Assembly (NCBI RefSeq): GCF_018917235.1
Contig: NZ_JAHLOF010000006.1
Span: forward strand, 173,416-237,415
From: Metaclostridioides mangenotii
GTDB taxonomy: Bacteria > Bacillota > Clostridia > Peptostreptococcales > Peptostreptococcaceae
Direction of reading: 5' to 3'
Length of the DNA stretch: 64,000 nt
In this document: piece by piece, positions 9,496-18,238 of the stretch
How the letters are laid out: every line of letters begins with the position of its first letter
How positions within the stretch are numbered: position 1 is the stretch's first letter
Made by a program: the position numbers and the translations under genes
Notes under the pieces: generated by a model
Seen by the model: the letters and a program-made list of their open reading frames with translations, nothing else
Database searches by the model: none
Told to the model about the DNA's origin: nothing

Positions 9496-9524
9496 AGTAT
9501 ATCATAAAGGTGACTAAAATACAA
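9496..9524 (-). promoter_or_regulatory. Sigma-A promoter of rpsB-tsf
   Basis: Minus strand: TTGTAT, 17-nt spacer, TATACT, with transcription expected to begin near 9489. That gives a leader of about 106 nt before the rpsB ATG. The leader holds a GGTTTT / AAAACC pairing whose second arm directly abuts the AGGAGG ribosome-binding site. Confidence 0.8.
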
Positions 9525-9575
9525 TAATATTTACTCTTTTTATATTCAATATTTCTTTGTTCTAAACGTTTACTT

Positions 9576-10760
9576 TCAATCTGCCATTATTAATTTAATT
9601 TTATCAAAAAAGGATATATTATTTACATTGTTTGCGCTAATTACATCTACACTTCCTATTAAATCTCCTGAACTATTTGTATATTTAATAACACCCAATT
9701 TATCACCCTTTTTTACAGGATACTCTATATCTTTAACTTCTACACTCGATTTTAATTTTTCATCGTCTTTAATTACAGCAAAAAACTCATCTCTAGTTTT
9801 CATAACTACTTCTAAATCATTTATGCCTTTAATATATTTTTTACCTACTATATTGTCTTTATCTATAACTTTTTTTACTTTTACATGATCTTTTCCGTAA
9901 TTTAACATGGCTGTCGCTGCTGATATTCTTTTATTTTTATGATTTGCACCTAGAGTAACACCGATAACTCTACGTTTTTTATCGTTGTTTTGATCTTTAT
10001 TTACAATCATCGAAAAAGATAAACAGTAACCAGCATTTCCAGTGTACCCCGTCTTAATGCCATCTACTTCTGGAATCATTTGTAAAAGCGCATTAGTGTT
10101 GCTTTTTTCAAAATTTCTTTCCTTATATGTGTACGTTTCCATATCTGTAATAGCAGTTACTTGTTTTTCATATTTATCATACATGTACTTACCTAATATA
10201 GCTATGTCTCGTGCGGAAGATTTATTTTCTTTAGCGGGAGTTTTTGGATTTTGTAAATCGTATATTGGAAGACCGTTTACATTTAAAAAATGAGTATTTT
10301 TCATTCCTAACTCTTTCGCTTTTTCGTTCATATTATTTACGAACTTTTCTTGTGTCTTGGATATGTGCTTTGCAATTGCTGATGCAGCATCATTTCCTGA
10401 AACTATCATTAAACCACGCATTAGCTCAATGAGTGGAATCTTCTCCCCTGCTTTTAATTTATATGTCGATCCCTTTATTGAAGCTGTGGCTTTGTCTATA
10501 GTAACAACGTCATTCTCTTTAACTTCTCCATTTTCTATAGCTTCTATAGCCAGTAAAAACGTCATCATTTTAGTCAGACTTGCAAGTGGCAACTTTTCAT
10601 CTGCATTTTTTTCGTATAGCACTCTCCCTGAGTCTTGATCTATTATAATAGAGGCTTTTGAAAACTTATCTATATCATTTTGATCTGCGTACACTGCATT
10701 TGGAGTTATTACTGCCATAATTATTAAGACTGAAAGTATTTTCTTAATGCTGTTTTTCAT
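9576..10760 (-). CDS. D-alanyl-D-alanine carboxypeptidase (DacF/PBP5-like)
   Basis: Low-molecular-weight penicillin-binding protein that trims the terminal D-Ala from peptidoglycan pentapeptides outside the membrane. The 394 aa start with a signal peptide (cleavage expected after PNAVYA). The three active-site motifs are in order: SLTK (SxxK), SGN, and KTG in VDGIKTGYTG. The C-terminal region from about residue 290 fits the PBP5 beta-sandwich domain. Monocistronic. Upstream, a 15-16 base near-direct repeat, AATTTAATACTAACT and AATTTAAATACTAACT, lies at 10777-10791 and 10812-10827 and may be regulatory. DacF paralogues can be sporulation-specific; the sequence does not settle that here. Confidence 0.93.
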   Translation of the reverse strand: MKNSIKKILSVLIIMAVITPNAVYADQNDIDKFSKASIIIDQDSGRVLYEKNADEKLPLASLTKMMTFLLAIEAIENGEVKENDVVTIDKATASIKGSTYKLKAGEKIPLIELMRGLMIVSGNDAASAIAKHISKTQEKFVNNMNEKAKELGMKNTHFLNVNGLPIYDLQNPKTPAKENKSSARDIAILGKYMYDKYEKQVTAITDMETYTYKERNFEKSNTNALLQMIPEVDGIKTGYTGNAGYCLSFSMIVNKDQNNDKKRRVIGVTLGANHKNKRISAATAMLNYGKDHVKVKKVIDKDNIVGKKYIKGINDLEVVMKTRDEFFAVIKDDEKLKSSVEVKDIEYPVKKGDKLGVIKYTNSSGDLIGSVDVISANNVNNISFFDKIKLIMAD

Positions 10761-10917
10761 TATTTCACCTTCTTAAAATTTAATACTAACTGAGGTGTAC
10801 TATGCTTGTACAATTTAAATACTAACTTGGCCCCTCAATATAATCTTTAGTATTTTATGTTATAACTCACTGCAATATACATTTTTTTATAATCACGTTT
10901 TATTGTAGCTTAAAAAT

Positions 10918-11976
10918 TTATCTAAGCATTCTTTTTATAATCAATGAAGTCCATATTGCTCCGCAACTTATTCCAAGTAAAACTTCTAAACTAGCAACAA
11001 ATTTTCCAATACCTGAAATAACTATTAGATCTCCGTATCCCAAGGTTGTAAAAGTGACCATACTAAAATACCAAAGATCTATATACTTATTTACAATTTC
11101 TTTTAAAGAATAGCTATCTAACTTAGTTATGTCTAAACTAATTAGATTATGTTCAAGATTCTCAACCCCTAAAAATAAATAAAAAAATGCGAATAAACTT
11201 ATTATTATTACTATAACAATAAGTATATTCCATGGTTTTTCACCATATCCAATAGTATGTTTTGCTATTGTGTCAAAAAATTTCTCACCTAAATACTCAC
11301 TGTACTTTGCATAGTCAGACGATTTCATCAATTTGCTGCTATAATACCTTTCATTATAATAATAATGTCCAATCCTCTCATAATCACCTATTTTAAGAGC
11401 TTGATTTCTAGCAATTCTATAATTTAATTTTCCATGCCTATAATCTTCTTTTTCATATTCAATATTGTCGAAAATTATTTTTGAATAATCATTAAAAAGA
11501 ATTCCGTCCATTCGAGGAAAGTACTTAGCGTTTTTAATGATTAAATCCTGACCTTTAAATCTAACTCCTTTAAATATCTTATTGTCTATATATTTTTTAT
11601 TAAAAGTAGTTTTGTTTAGTATACAATTACTAATAAAAACAGCTCTTTTAAAATATACTTGATCTTTAAATATAGAATGATTGAACTTAACACTTTTTCT
11701 GAATTTAAAATCACTGAAATCAGCCTTTTTATTAAAAATGCACTCACTAAAGTCCAACATATTGTAATCGTAATCAATAACAGTATTAGTATAGAAATCA
11801 TCTTCAAAAATAAAACCACTAAAATCAGATATTTCTTCATTTATTATTTTTGATATCATAATTCTTTTTTCTTCATTTGACTTTTGGCCTTTATGAAATA
11901 TACAATAATCACCATCAGTTGCATGGTGACTGCACTTTTTATTTTTATAGATTTTTGATTCCCACGCACACTTCAT
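10918..11976 (-). CDS. Pentapeptide-repeat protein fused to a two-TM potassium-type channel
   Basis: 352 aa. Residues 3-28 hold a Cys/His cluster (C3, C15, H17/H18, C25, H28) that could be a small zinc site. Residues of about 50-160 show irregular pentapeptide-like repeats with F/L at centre positions (DFSGFIF, DFSECIF, DFSDFKF, KFNHSIF), likely a right-handed beta-helix. A linker follows, then TM1 (about 250-272), a pore helix, selectivity filter TTLGYGD (residues 310-316), and TM2 (about 325-348): an Ion_trans_2 pore. AGGAGG lies 6 nt before the ATG. Single gene between dacF-like and mutS2-like. I infer a K+ channel with a cytoplasmic beta-helix; its ligand and role are unknown. Confidence 0.8.
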   Translation of the reverse strand: MKCAWESKIYKNKKCSHHATDGDYCIFHKGQKSNEEKRIMISKIINEEISDFSGFIFEDDFYTNTVIDYDYNMLDFSECIFNKKADFSDFKFRKSVKFNHSIFKDQVYFKRAVFISNCILNKTTFNKKYIDNKIFKGVRFKGQDLIIKNAKYFPRMDGILFNDYSKIIFDNIEYEKEDYRHGKLNYRIARNQALKIGDYERIGHYYYNERYYSSKLMKSSDYAKYSEYLGEKFFDTIAKHTIGYGEKPWNILIVIVIIISLFAFFYLFLGVENLEHNLISLDITKLDSYSLKEIVNKYIDLWYFSMVTFTTLGYGDLIVISGIGKFVASLEVLLGISCGAIWTSLIIKRMLR

Positions 11977-12128
11977 AATTGCCTCCTCGATATTTCTATA
12001 TAATTATTATGTCTAAAAATAAAAATTTTAATATAGAATTTTTATTGTCATCCTTATTGTAAATTAACTCCTATTAAAACTATAAAAGACTATATCCTAT
12101 AGTTAGGACACAGTCTTTTTATAAAAAC

Positions 12129-12184
12129 AACAACAACGACTACAGTTATAGCCTTTTGTCTAAGCAATGGTAGTCGTTGTTGTT
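12129..12184 (-). terminator. Terminator after the mutS2-like gene
   Basis: Perfect 14-bp arms AACAACAACGACTA / TAGTCGTTGTTGTT around a 28-nt loop. On the minus strand it is followed by GTTTTTATAAAAAG. The plus strand also has TATTTTAA after it, so it could work both ways. Confidence 0.75.
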
Positions 12185-12210
12185 ATTTTAATCCTATATT
12201 TATTTTTATA

Positions 12211-14133
12211 TTATCTCAAAATATCCTCATCTCTTTTGATTTGTTTTCGAATCTGTTTTAAGGCTTTCTTAGATCCTCTTTTTATGTCTTTATCTAACTT
12301 TCGAACTTTAAACTCCGTAAATAGACTATCTATATCATATCCAAGAGGATATAAATCTTCTGCTTTAGATTTTAGCTCAAGTCTCTTTATATTTACAGGT
12401 ATAATATTTTTATCATAAAATACATCAACATTGTTGAAATGGTCTACAGATTTATAAACTATTCCATAGTCACCTTTATCTAAAAGCCAAACTCTATCTC
12501 CTCTTTCATAATCTACATAAGTACTTGACATAGAATTATCATCTTTTAAAGAATGACTTTCTTTGAGTATTTTATTATTTTCTATTAATTCAGAGTTATA
12601 TTCTCGATTTTCTATATATCCTTTAGCTCTTTGTATAATCTTTTCAGAAATTCCCATCTTCCTAGAAATATATAGCGCATTACTATCCTCAGACTTACCT
12701 ATAGTAAGTTTATACATTGGCTCTAATGTATTTAGGTCAAATAACATCCCTGCATTTTCAAAATCAGGATGTTGTGTAGCAAATTTCTTTATTTCACCAT
12801 AGTGAGTTGATGCTACTGTTATACAGCCTTTCATATACAGTTCTTCTAAAATAGATATTGCTAGACCTGCTCCTTCATTGGGATCAGTTCCACTTCCAAT
12901 CTCATCTAATAGTACAAGTGTCGAATTATTTGACTTTCTTACTATGTGCGCGATATTTTTTATATGGGATGAAAAAGTACTTAGTGAATTTGCAATACTT
13001 TGATTATCACCTATATCGACAAAAATATTTTCAAAAACACTGATTTCTGTTCCCTCTTCTACTGGTAAATCAAAACCACACTCAGCCATTGCTGTTAGAA
13101 GACCAACTGTCTTTAGTGTTACAGTCTTACCACCTGCATTTGGTCCAGTAATTATCAAACTTCTATATTGTTTACCAACTTCAAAATTTAACGGAACTGC
13201 TCCATCTGCTAGTAAAGGATGCTTACCATTTATTATTTTTATATAACCACGATTATTTATATTTGGTGTGACTGCTTTTATATTTTGACTGTACTTTGCC
13301 TTAGCAAAAACCATATCGTACTCTGAAATCACTTCAATATTCAGATTAATTTTTCTTATATCTTCATATATTAATTCTGTCAGATGAGACAATATTTTGT
13401 ATTCTTCTACAGACTCTTCTGCAAGTAACATTATCAAATCTGTACTAACCTTAGATATACTTTCTGGTTCTATAAAAACCGTATTTCCCTTTGATGAAGT
13501 ATCTAACACAGTTCCTTTAACTTCATTTTTATATGAGGACTTTATTGGTACTACATATCGATCATTTCTCTTGGTTATTATAAATTCCTGTATATATTTT
13601 TTATTAACACTAGAAGTTATAAATTTATTTAGTCTATCTTTTATCTTTCCTTCAGCAGTATCAATATTTCTTCTAATTTTTTTAAGTTCATTACTTGCAT
13701 TTGAATCTACTTTGTTACCTTTTATACAGTAATTTATTTCATCTTCAATATTTTTGAATTCAGTTATATTAGATGAATAAGAACTTAATTTAGGAGAGTA
13801 AAACTCCTTTTCTTCCATAAATTTTTTAATCTTTCTACAACCTCTTAAAAAATCTTGGACATCTATAAGTTCACTTGCTTCTAAAATCATTCCTTTTTCA
13901 ACTTTATCTATTACTGGAATAATATTAAAGAGACCTTCTAATGGTATGTGCGTACTATTTTCAACCACTCGTCTAGCCTCTTGATTTTCATTTAATCTTC
14001 TAGACACTACTTTTATATCTCCACTTGGAGACAGATTATCAATAAGGTTTCTACCAAGGTAACTGACACAATGCGTTTTTACCTGTTCTTTTACTTCATT
14101 TAGTTGTAGCTTTTCTATTGTTGAACTATTCAT
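12211..14133 (-). CDS. MutS2-like ATPase lacking the Smr domain
   Basis: 640 aa. The N-terminal lever/clamp region is followed by a MutS-type ABC ATPase: Walker A ITGPNAGGKT at about residue 328, the signature-region STFSSHIKNI, Walker B LLDEIGSGTDPNEG, and the STHYGE switch. After the ATPase, a short KOW-like beta segment (DYERGDRVWLLDKGDYGIV) is present, but the protein stops at about 640 residues. Full MutS2 runs to about 780-790 with a C-terminal Smr endonuclease domain, which is absent here. MutS2 acts on branched DNA and on collided ribosomes; without Smr, this copy would sense rather than cut. It may be a second paralogue beside a full MutS2 elsewhere. Confidence 0.85.
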   Translation of the reverse strand: MNSSTIEKLQLNEVKEQVKTHCVSYLGRNLIDNLSPSGDIKVVSRRLNENQEARRVVENSTHIPLEGLFNIIPVIDKVEKGMILEASELIDVQDFLRGCRKIKKFMEEKEFYSPKLSSYSSNITEFKNIEDEINYCIKGNKVDSNASNELKKIRRNIDTAEGKIKDRLNKFITSSVNKKYIQEFIITKRNDRYVVPIKSSYKNEVKGTVLDTSSKGNTVFIEPESISKVSTDLIMLLAEESVEEYKILSHLTELIYEDIRKINLNIEVISEYDMVFAKAKYSQNIKAVTPNINNRGYIKIINGKHPLLADGAVPLNFEVGKQYRSLIITGPNAGGKTVTLKTVGLLTAMAECGFDLPVEEGTEISVFENIFVDIGDNQSIANSLSTFSSHIKNIAHIVRKSNNSTLVLLDEIGSGTDPNEGAGLAISILEELYMKGCITVASTHYGEIKKFATQHPDFENAGMLFDLNTLEPMYKLTIGKSEDSNALYISRKMGISEKIIQRAKGYIENREYNSELIENNKILKESHSLKDDNSMSSTYVDYERGDRVWLLDKGDYGIVYKSVDHFNNVDVFYDKNIIPVNIKRLELKSKAEDLYPLGYDIDSLFTEFKVRKLDKDIKRGSKKALKQIRKQIKRDEDILR

Positions 14134-14174
14134 TTTTTTCTCCTTTATTTATAAGTCTAATAACGGATTGACGA

Positions 14175-14219
14175 CTTAATAAATAAGGGGCATCGATATT
14201 TGACTCCTTATTTATTAAG
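14175..14219 (-). promoter_or_regulatory. Leader hairpin upstream of mutS2-like gene
   Basis: CTTAATAAATAAGG / CCTTATTTATTAAG, 14-bp perfect stem with a 17-nt loop. It covers the last codons and stop of the 17-codon ORF and has no U-tract after it, so it is not an ordinary terminator. Confidence 0.6.
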
Positions 14220-14261
14220 AAGTCTAACTACCGACTCAAAATAGTTAGTAATTTTTTTCAT
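14208..14261 (-). CDS. 17-residue leader ORF upstream of mutS2-like gene
   Basis: A short frame encoding MKKITNYFESVVRLLNK with GGAG nine bases before its ATG. It sits between the pseudokinase gene and the mutS2-like gene. Its final codons form one arm of a 14-bp hairpin, so ribosome position on it would change folding ahead of mutS2. The peptide is a possible amphipathic helix with basic ends. It could be a leader peptide, a small membrane-associated peptide, or a chance frame. The start signal is seen; the function is inferred. Confidence 0.45.
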   Translation of the reverse strand: MKKITNYFESVVRLLNK

Positions 14262-14325
14262 AAAACATTTCTCCTTACTTAATATTTGAACTTACTATAT
14301 ATAATTCTATCATATACAGTCAATC

Positions 14326-15270
14326 TTAGAAATACACAATTACCATTGTAACTATCATTAGTATAATAAGAATTGCTAGGATTATATTTTTGAAAAGTCT
14401 ACTTTTTTCTCTTTTTTCCTGTTCTTTTATAACTTCATAAAATTCTTCTCTCAACTCATCTTCTTCAGTAGCTTTTTCGTACATTATCCCACTTAAATCT
14501 ATTATAACTTCTTGTGAGTTACTATAACTCTTATCCCTGTCTAAAAGTTTACTTAAAACTCTTATTAACTCCTTACTTTCATCTTTGTATTTTGATATCT
14601 TCCAATTTATACCTTTATCTATAACCTTAAGAAGTTCTTTTTCTGAAGTAACGTTACCAAATATTTTTTCTCCAAAATAAGCTTCATAAAATATTTCACC
14701 TAAGCTAAAAAAATCACTGTCTTTATCTGTATAATCAACACATAGTTGATGAGGACACATATAATCTAAACTCCCTGCACATCTAGTATGAACTCCGTTA
14801 TTTGCTTTAGTAATACCGAAATTACAAACTTTAACATTATAATTCTCATCTACTATTATACTACTCGGATTTAATGAACCATGATAGGTTTGAACTGAAT
14901 GAGCGGATTCAAGTGATTTCAGAGCCTGGATAACTATCTTAATCACATAGTCTAATTGAAGATCTTGCTCAGCGATTATAACATCTAATGTAACGCCTTT
15001 ATAGTACTCACTAATTATATAAACATATAATGAGCCTTCAAATTTTTCTACACCCACATCCAATGTTTTTAGCATATATGGAGAGTTTAGATCTGATAAG
15101 ACAGTTATTTCGTCTATTAAATTCGTCAAAAACTCGTCACAGATACTTTCGTTTATCTTTATAAGTTTTATAAGAACATCTCTATCGTTCCTAATGTCTT
15201 TTCCTCTGTACAATTTATTATCTTCTATAAAATCATTAGAATCTAATAGTTTATACTTTTTATCTATCAA
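14326..15270 (-). CDS. Membrane-anchored serine/threonine pseudokinase
   Basis: Protein-kinase fold of about 314 aa. The beta-3 Lys (VLIKLIK) is kept. The catalytic HRDLKPxN is replaced by HGSLNPSS at about residue 127, so the catalytic Asp, Lys and Asn are all changed. DFG is replaced by NFG at about residue 148. The APE-like region (CPHQL) is also weak. A single C-terminal TM segment (about 292-312) ends the protein, with no PASTA domains. I start at TTG 15270, nine bases after GGAG; upstream TTG codons at 15294 and 15276 are possible but badly spaced. Clostridioides also has a second, PASTA-less kinase, which may be the orthologue. Catalysis is doubtful. Confidence 0.8.
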   Translation of the reverse strand: MIDKKYKLLDSNDFIEDNKLYRGKDIRNDRDVLIKLIKINESICDEFLTNLIDEITVLSDLNSPYMLKTLDVGVEKFEGSLYVYIISEYYKGVTLDVIIAEQDLQLDYVIKIVIQALKSLESAHSVQTYHGSLNPSSIIVDENYNVKVCNFGITKANNGVHTRCAGSLDYMCPHQLCVDYTDKDSDFFSLGEIFYEAYFGEKIFGNVTSEKELLKVIDKGINWKISKYKDESKELIRVLSKLLDRDKSYSNSQEVIIDLSGIMYEKATEEDELREEFYEVIKEQEKREKSRLFKNIILAILIILMIVTMVIVYF

Positions 15271-15471
15271 ATTCAAAAGCTCCGCCCCCCACAAATTTTT
15301 TCTTCTAAATATATATATGATTATAGCAATATATAAAGTTATTTACCATATAGGTATATATAATTAGCTTCTATCTTACTTAAATCACTGTTTTTATAAT
15401 TTTAATTATAATCTCTGTTCTTATGTTTTAAAAGAATGTAATTAATTATTTCATTTTTTATCCAACTAGAA

Positions 15472-15516
15472 AACTCATATCGTAAGGAAGAGTAGCACCA
15501 TAATACGATATGAGTT
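15472..15516 (-). terminator. Terminator after the VanW gene
   Basis: AACTCATATCGTA / TACGATATGAGTT, 13-bp perfect stem with a 19-nt loop. It is followed by TTTTC on the minus strand, and lies just beyond the VanW-family stop. Confidence 0.7.
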
Positions 15517-15536
15517 AATTTTATTTTTTATATTTT

Positions 15537-16793
15537 TTAATTTTTCTTTAGTTGTTTGTACTTGCTGTCAGAAATATGTTCACTCTTAACAATGTTACCT
15601 GAATCATCTTTAAAGTATCTATATGTAGAATACTTTCCAGAACTGTATCTAACATCTATACTTATGTTTTGTTTGTCAGCTGAGTTGCCATAAATTGTAG
15701 ATGTAACAACACTTCCATTCGCAGTGTTCTTAACAAAAACTGGGTGTTTGTATGGATTTTTAAATCTTAGATTTAAACCTCCATCACTAACTGTAGCATC
15801 TCTACCCCTTGGTACATATGAAGAAGCTGCTGAATGGTTAGTAACTTCTGTTATCTGCATTCCTGAAAAAAGTGCTGCATTATATACAGTAGATGATGTT
15901 TGACAAACACCTCCTCCTGGTGCTTGCTGAAGTTTACCATACACTATAACAGGAGCATTTTTATATCCATTAGCTCTATTACTTGGTCCTGTCATCGCAT
16001 TATAAGAGAACTCTTCCCCAGGCATAAGTAGCACGTCACTTGTCTTTCTAGCAGACAATCCAACGTTATATGCTCTTCCATAAGAGCTCGTTCCATAATT
16101 AGTAGAATACTGTGCTAAAACTGCATCAACTTTCTTTACTTGATCTAATGTTATCTCTGGTTTTTTTAAGTTTACTTTGATATGTAATGGTGTTGTATCT
16201 TTTTTATCTATTTTTTCATAAATAGCTTCTTTATTGGTTGCTACATCAAATTCTCGTCCTGTAACTGCATCTTTATAGTTTATTCCACCGTCTATCACCA
16301 CTGCAGCATTTTCCATTTTTATATTTATGTCATTAGCTATTTCTGAAACTTTAGTGCTAAGTTTCGCTTCATCAAAATTTGTTTTGATGTTTATATTTCC
16401 TTTATTAAACAGTACACCAAAATATTTTTTTACGTTCCTAAAATATGAATCTTTTTTAGTAAGATCGTAAGCATCTTTAACAGCTCCATCTATGTCGTAC
16501 TTTAAGTCTATATCTTTTGCATGTATTTTATAATTTTTTTTATCGTACTCTAAGCTTAAGTCTCTTGGGTTATACTTATCACTTACTTTATCAAAAGCTT
16601 GATCTTGTGTCATATTTGATACCTCAACACCCTGAACAAATACATTCTTAGCTATTTTGCCGTTGTATAGGAAAAATTTATTAAAAGACAAAATTATTAC
16701 TAATAATAAGACCGCTATACCTAATATCACCATGTTTAATTTCTTATTTTTAAACTTGCTGAGTTTTTCTACTTCTGCCGAACTATCACTCAT
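15537..16793 (-). CDS. VanW family protein with peptidoglycan-binding-like domain
   Basis: 418 aa with a cytoplasmic N-terminus, one TM segment (about residues 18-40), an extracytoplasmic region of the YoaR/PG_binding_4 type (about 45-220), and a C-terminal VanW domain. VanW hallmarks are GEEFSYNAMTGPS, APGGGVCQTSSTVYNAAL and LNLRFKNPYKHPVFV. VanW proteins occur in some glycopeptide-resistance clusters but are also common housekeeping envelope proteins in clostridia; no vanHAX genes are nearby, so resistance should not be inferred. GAGGTGATAAT precedes the ATG. Biochemical function of the family is not known to me. Confidence 0.9.
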   Translation of the reverse strand: MSDSSAEVEKLSKFKNKKLNMVILGIAVLLLVIILSFNKFFLYNGKIAKNVFVQGVEVSNMTQDQAFDKVSDKYNPRDLSLEYDKKNYKIHAKDIDLKYDIDGAVKDAYDLTKKDSYFRNVKKYFGVLFNKGNINIKTNFDEAKLSTKVSEIANDINIKMENAAVVIDGGINYKDAVTGREFDVATNKEAIYEKIDKKDTTPLHIKVNLKKPEITLDQVKKVDAVLAQYSTNYGTSSYGRAYNVGLSARKTSDVLLMPGEEFSYNAMTGPSNRANGYKNAPVIVYGKLQQAPGGGVCQTSSTVYNAALFSGMQITEVTNHSAASSYVPRGRDATVSDGGLNLRFKNPYKHPVFVKNTANGSVVTSTIYGNSADKQNISIDVRYSSGKYSTYRYFKDDSGNIVKSEHISDSKYKQLKKN

Positions 16794-16910
16794 ATTATCA
16801 CCTCTTTATCATGCAAAAAAACTATTCTATATTTTTAGGACTAATTAGATTATATTTTAATAGAAATTCATAAACAACACCTTTAGCTAAATGTAACTAT
16901 ATTGTTACAT

Positions 16911-17546
16911 TTATTTGTTAATTTCACAAAAAAGTGGAAAATGGTCAGACAGTTTGATTTTATCAACTTTATAGTTAATTATGCTTAGCTGTTTATCTAC
17001 GAAAACGTAATCAATGCGTGAATTTGATGGCCAGAATGTAGATTGATCTTTGTAATCGGCCAAAATTGCTGTATCAATAAATGGTCCAATATTTATATTT
17101 TTCTCATTAAAATCCCCACAAACAATCTTATTTCCAACTAAACACTTTGTATAGTCCATAATTTCGTTTAGTTGAATATTTCTTTCTTCTTTATCTAACC
17201 CTAAATGTGTATTTATTATATTCATGTATCCTTTATCCGTTACATAGCTTAGACAAAGTGCTCCTCTTTGCTCTTTTTTACTGGTCAGTAAAAAATGATG
17301 ACTGCTAAACTCCTTGATTTTTGTAAATATACATATTCCATAAAGCATACCAGGTTTTTTTACATTTGCAGCAAAAATTCCTTTCATATTTATCTGTTTT
17401 TTAAGTATTAAAAACTGAGGATATAAGACCTCCTGTAGACAAATCACATCACAGTGTTGCTTTTTTAAGTATTTTCCTATTTTTAAAAGTGTAGGCTTAT
17501 TTTTTGCATCCATCCCTTTATGGATATTATAAGTAATAACCCTCAT
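16911..17546 (-). CDS. Endonuclease/exonuclease/phosphatase (EEP) family hydrolase
   Basis: 211 aa with all core EEP motifs: YNIHKG near the start, CLQEV (metal-binding Glu), NTHLGLD, GDFNEKN (Asp/Asn pair), RIDYVFV, and the C-terminal SDHFPL (Asp-His). Such metal-dependent phosphohydrolases act on nucleic acids, phosphoinositides or sphingomyelin. There is no signal peptide, so it is probably cytosolic and its substrate cannot be told. AAAGGAG precedes the ATG. It is preceded by a terminator and a 52-residue gene on the same strand. Confidence 0.87.
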   Translation of the reverse strand: MRVITYNIHKGMDAKNKPTLLKIGKYLKKQHCDVICLQEVLYPQFLILKKQINMKGIFAANVKKPGMLYGICIFTKIKEFSSHHFLLTSKKEQRGALCLSYVTDKGYMNIINTHLGLDKEERNIQLNEIMDYTKCLVGNKIVCGDFNEKNINIGPFIDTAILADYKDQSTFWPSNSRIDYVFVDKQLSIINYKVDKIKLSDHFPLFCEINK

Positions 17547-17584
17547 ACATATCTCCTTTCACACAGATAAATAGTTAAATAAAA

Positions 17585-17623
17585 AACCTAACTAAAGTAT
17601 CTGTCTTTATACTAAGTTAGGTT
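17585..17623 (-). terminator. Terminator after the 52-residue gene
   Basis: AACCTAACT / AGTTAGGTT with additional inner pairing (AGTAT/ATACT), followed by TTTTTTA on the minus strand. It supports the 52-codon frame upstream as a real transcript. Confidence 0.8.
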
Positions 17624-17647
17624 ATCCAAATCGTAAATAGTTTTATT

Positions 17648-17806
17648 TTAATGTTGTAGTTCTTTTTTTATTCTAGTAAATCTTCCCTCACTTACTACAA
17701 ATAAAAATCCCATTTTTTTATATATTTCATCCAATTCGCTTAATGTAACATCACCATTTTTCAAATTCATAAGTGTTATATCTTTTATTTTTCTAGGTTT
17801 AATCAT
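17648..17806 (-). CDS. Small 52-residue hypothetical protein
   Basis: A short frame beginning MIKPRKIKDITLMNLKNGD and ending RFTRIKKELQH, with GGAGAG 12 nt before the ATG and a strong terminator 25 nt after the stop. The protein is basic and soluble-looking, with a central YKKMGFLFVVSEGRF segment. The placement between a leader and a terminator argues that it is expressed. No domain is recognised and I propose no function. Confidence 0.65.
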   Translation of the reverse strand: MIKPRKIKDITLMNLKNGDVTLSELDEIYKKMGFLFVVSEGRFTRIKKELQH

Positions 17807-18238
17807 AATATGTATATGCTCTCCTTTTAAAATATTTATAGTTAATTATATTTATTATTCTGCACTTATATTCATATTATTCTCAAATAATCAGTTAAAT
17901 ATAAGAAAAACTCCATTACCAAACATCTGTTCCTTAATTATACACCATACATTTGTTCGATTCAATACTAATTTTTATTTTTTAAAATTAATTTTATATA
18001 GACGAATTAATAAAATAGAATTATCATATATATAGTATCAATTTTCTTTAGTCAAAAGTTTTGTCTTTTTTCTTCAGTCAATTGTCTCATTATAAAAACT
18101 GATAACCCTATCAGAAAAGTTTTTTCTAATCTGCTGGGAAATTTAGTACATATGTTGATTAAACATGAAATACTAACTTTTCTTTGTTGTAGATTTTTGC
18201 ATTATCAAAGAAAAGTTTTTTATTTTAAGGAGAGTTTT
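17807..18238. promoter_or_regulatory. Divergent intergenic region with hyd operon leader
   Basis: This 432-nt AT-rich gap separates the small minus-strand gene from the hyd operon and must hold both promoters; no convincing -35/-10 pair stands out. The right-hand part is a structured leader. A small hairpin CTGATA / TATCAG lies at about 18099-18114. It is followed by GAAAAGTT (18114-18121), which can pair with AACTTTTC (18175-18182), the left arm of the terminator hairpin just before the first gene. Confidence 0.5.
18175..18221 (+). terminator. Leader terminator hairpin before hyd operon
   Basis: AACTTTTCTTTG / CAAAGAAAAGTT, 12-bp perfect stem with a 19-nt loop followed by TTTTTT. It ends only 18 nt before the ATG of the first hyd gene. 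It looks like an attenuator or the end of a leader transcript. Confidence 0.65.

Noticed and set aside
15537..16793. VanW as part of a vancomycin-resistance cluster
   Set aside because: No vanH, vanA/B, vanX, vanR or vanS gene is present; VanW-domain proteins are common in clostridia without resistance.
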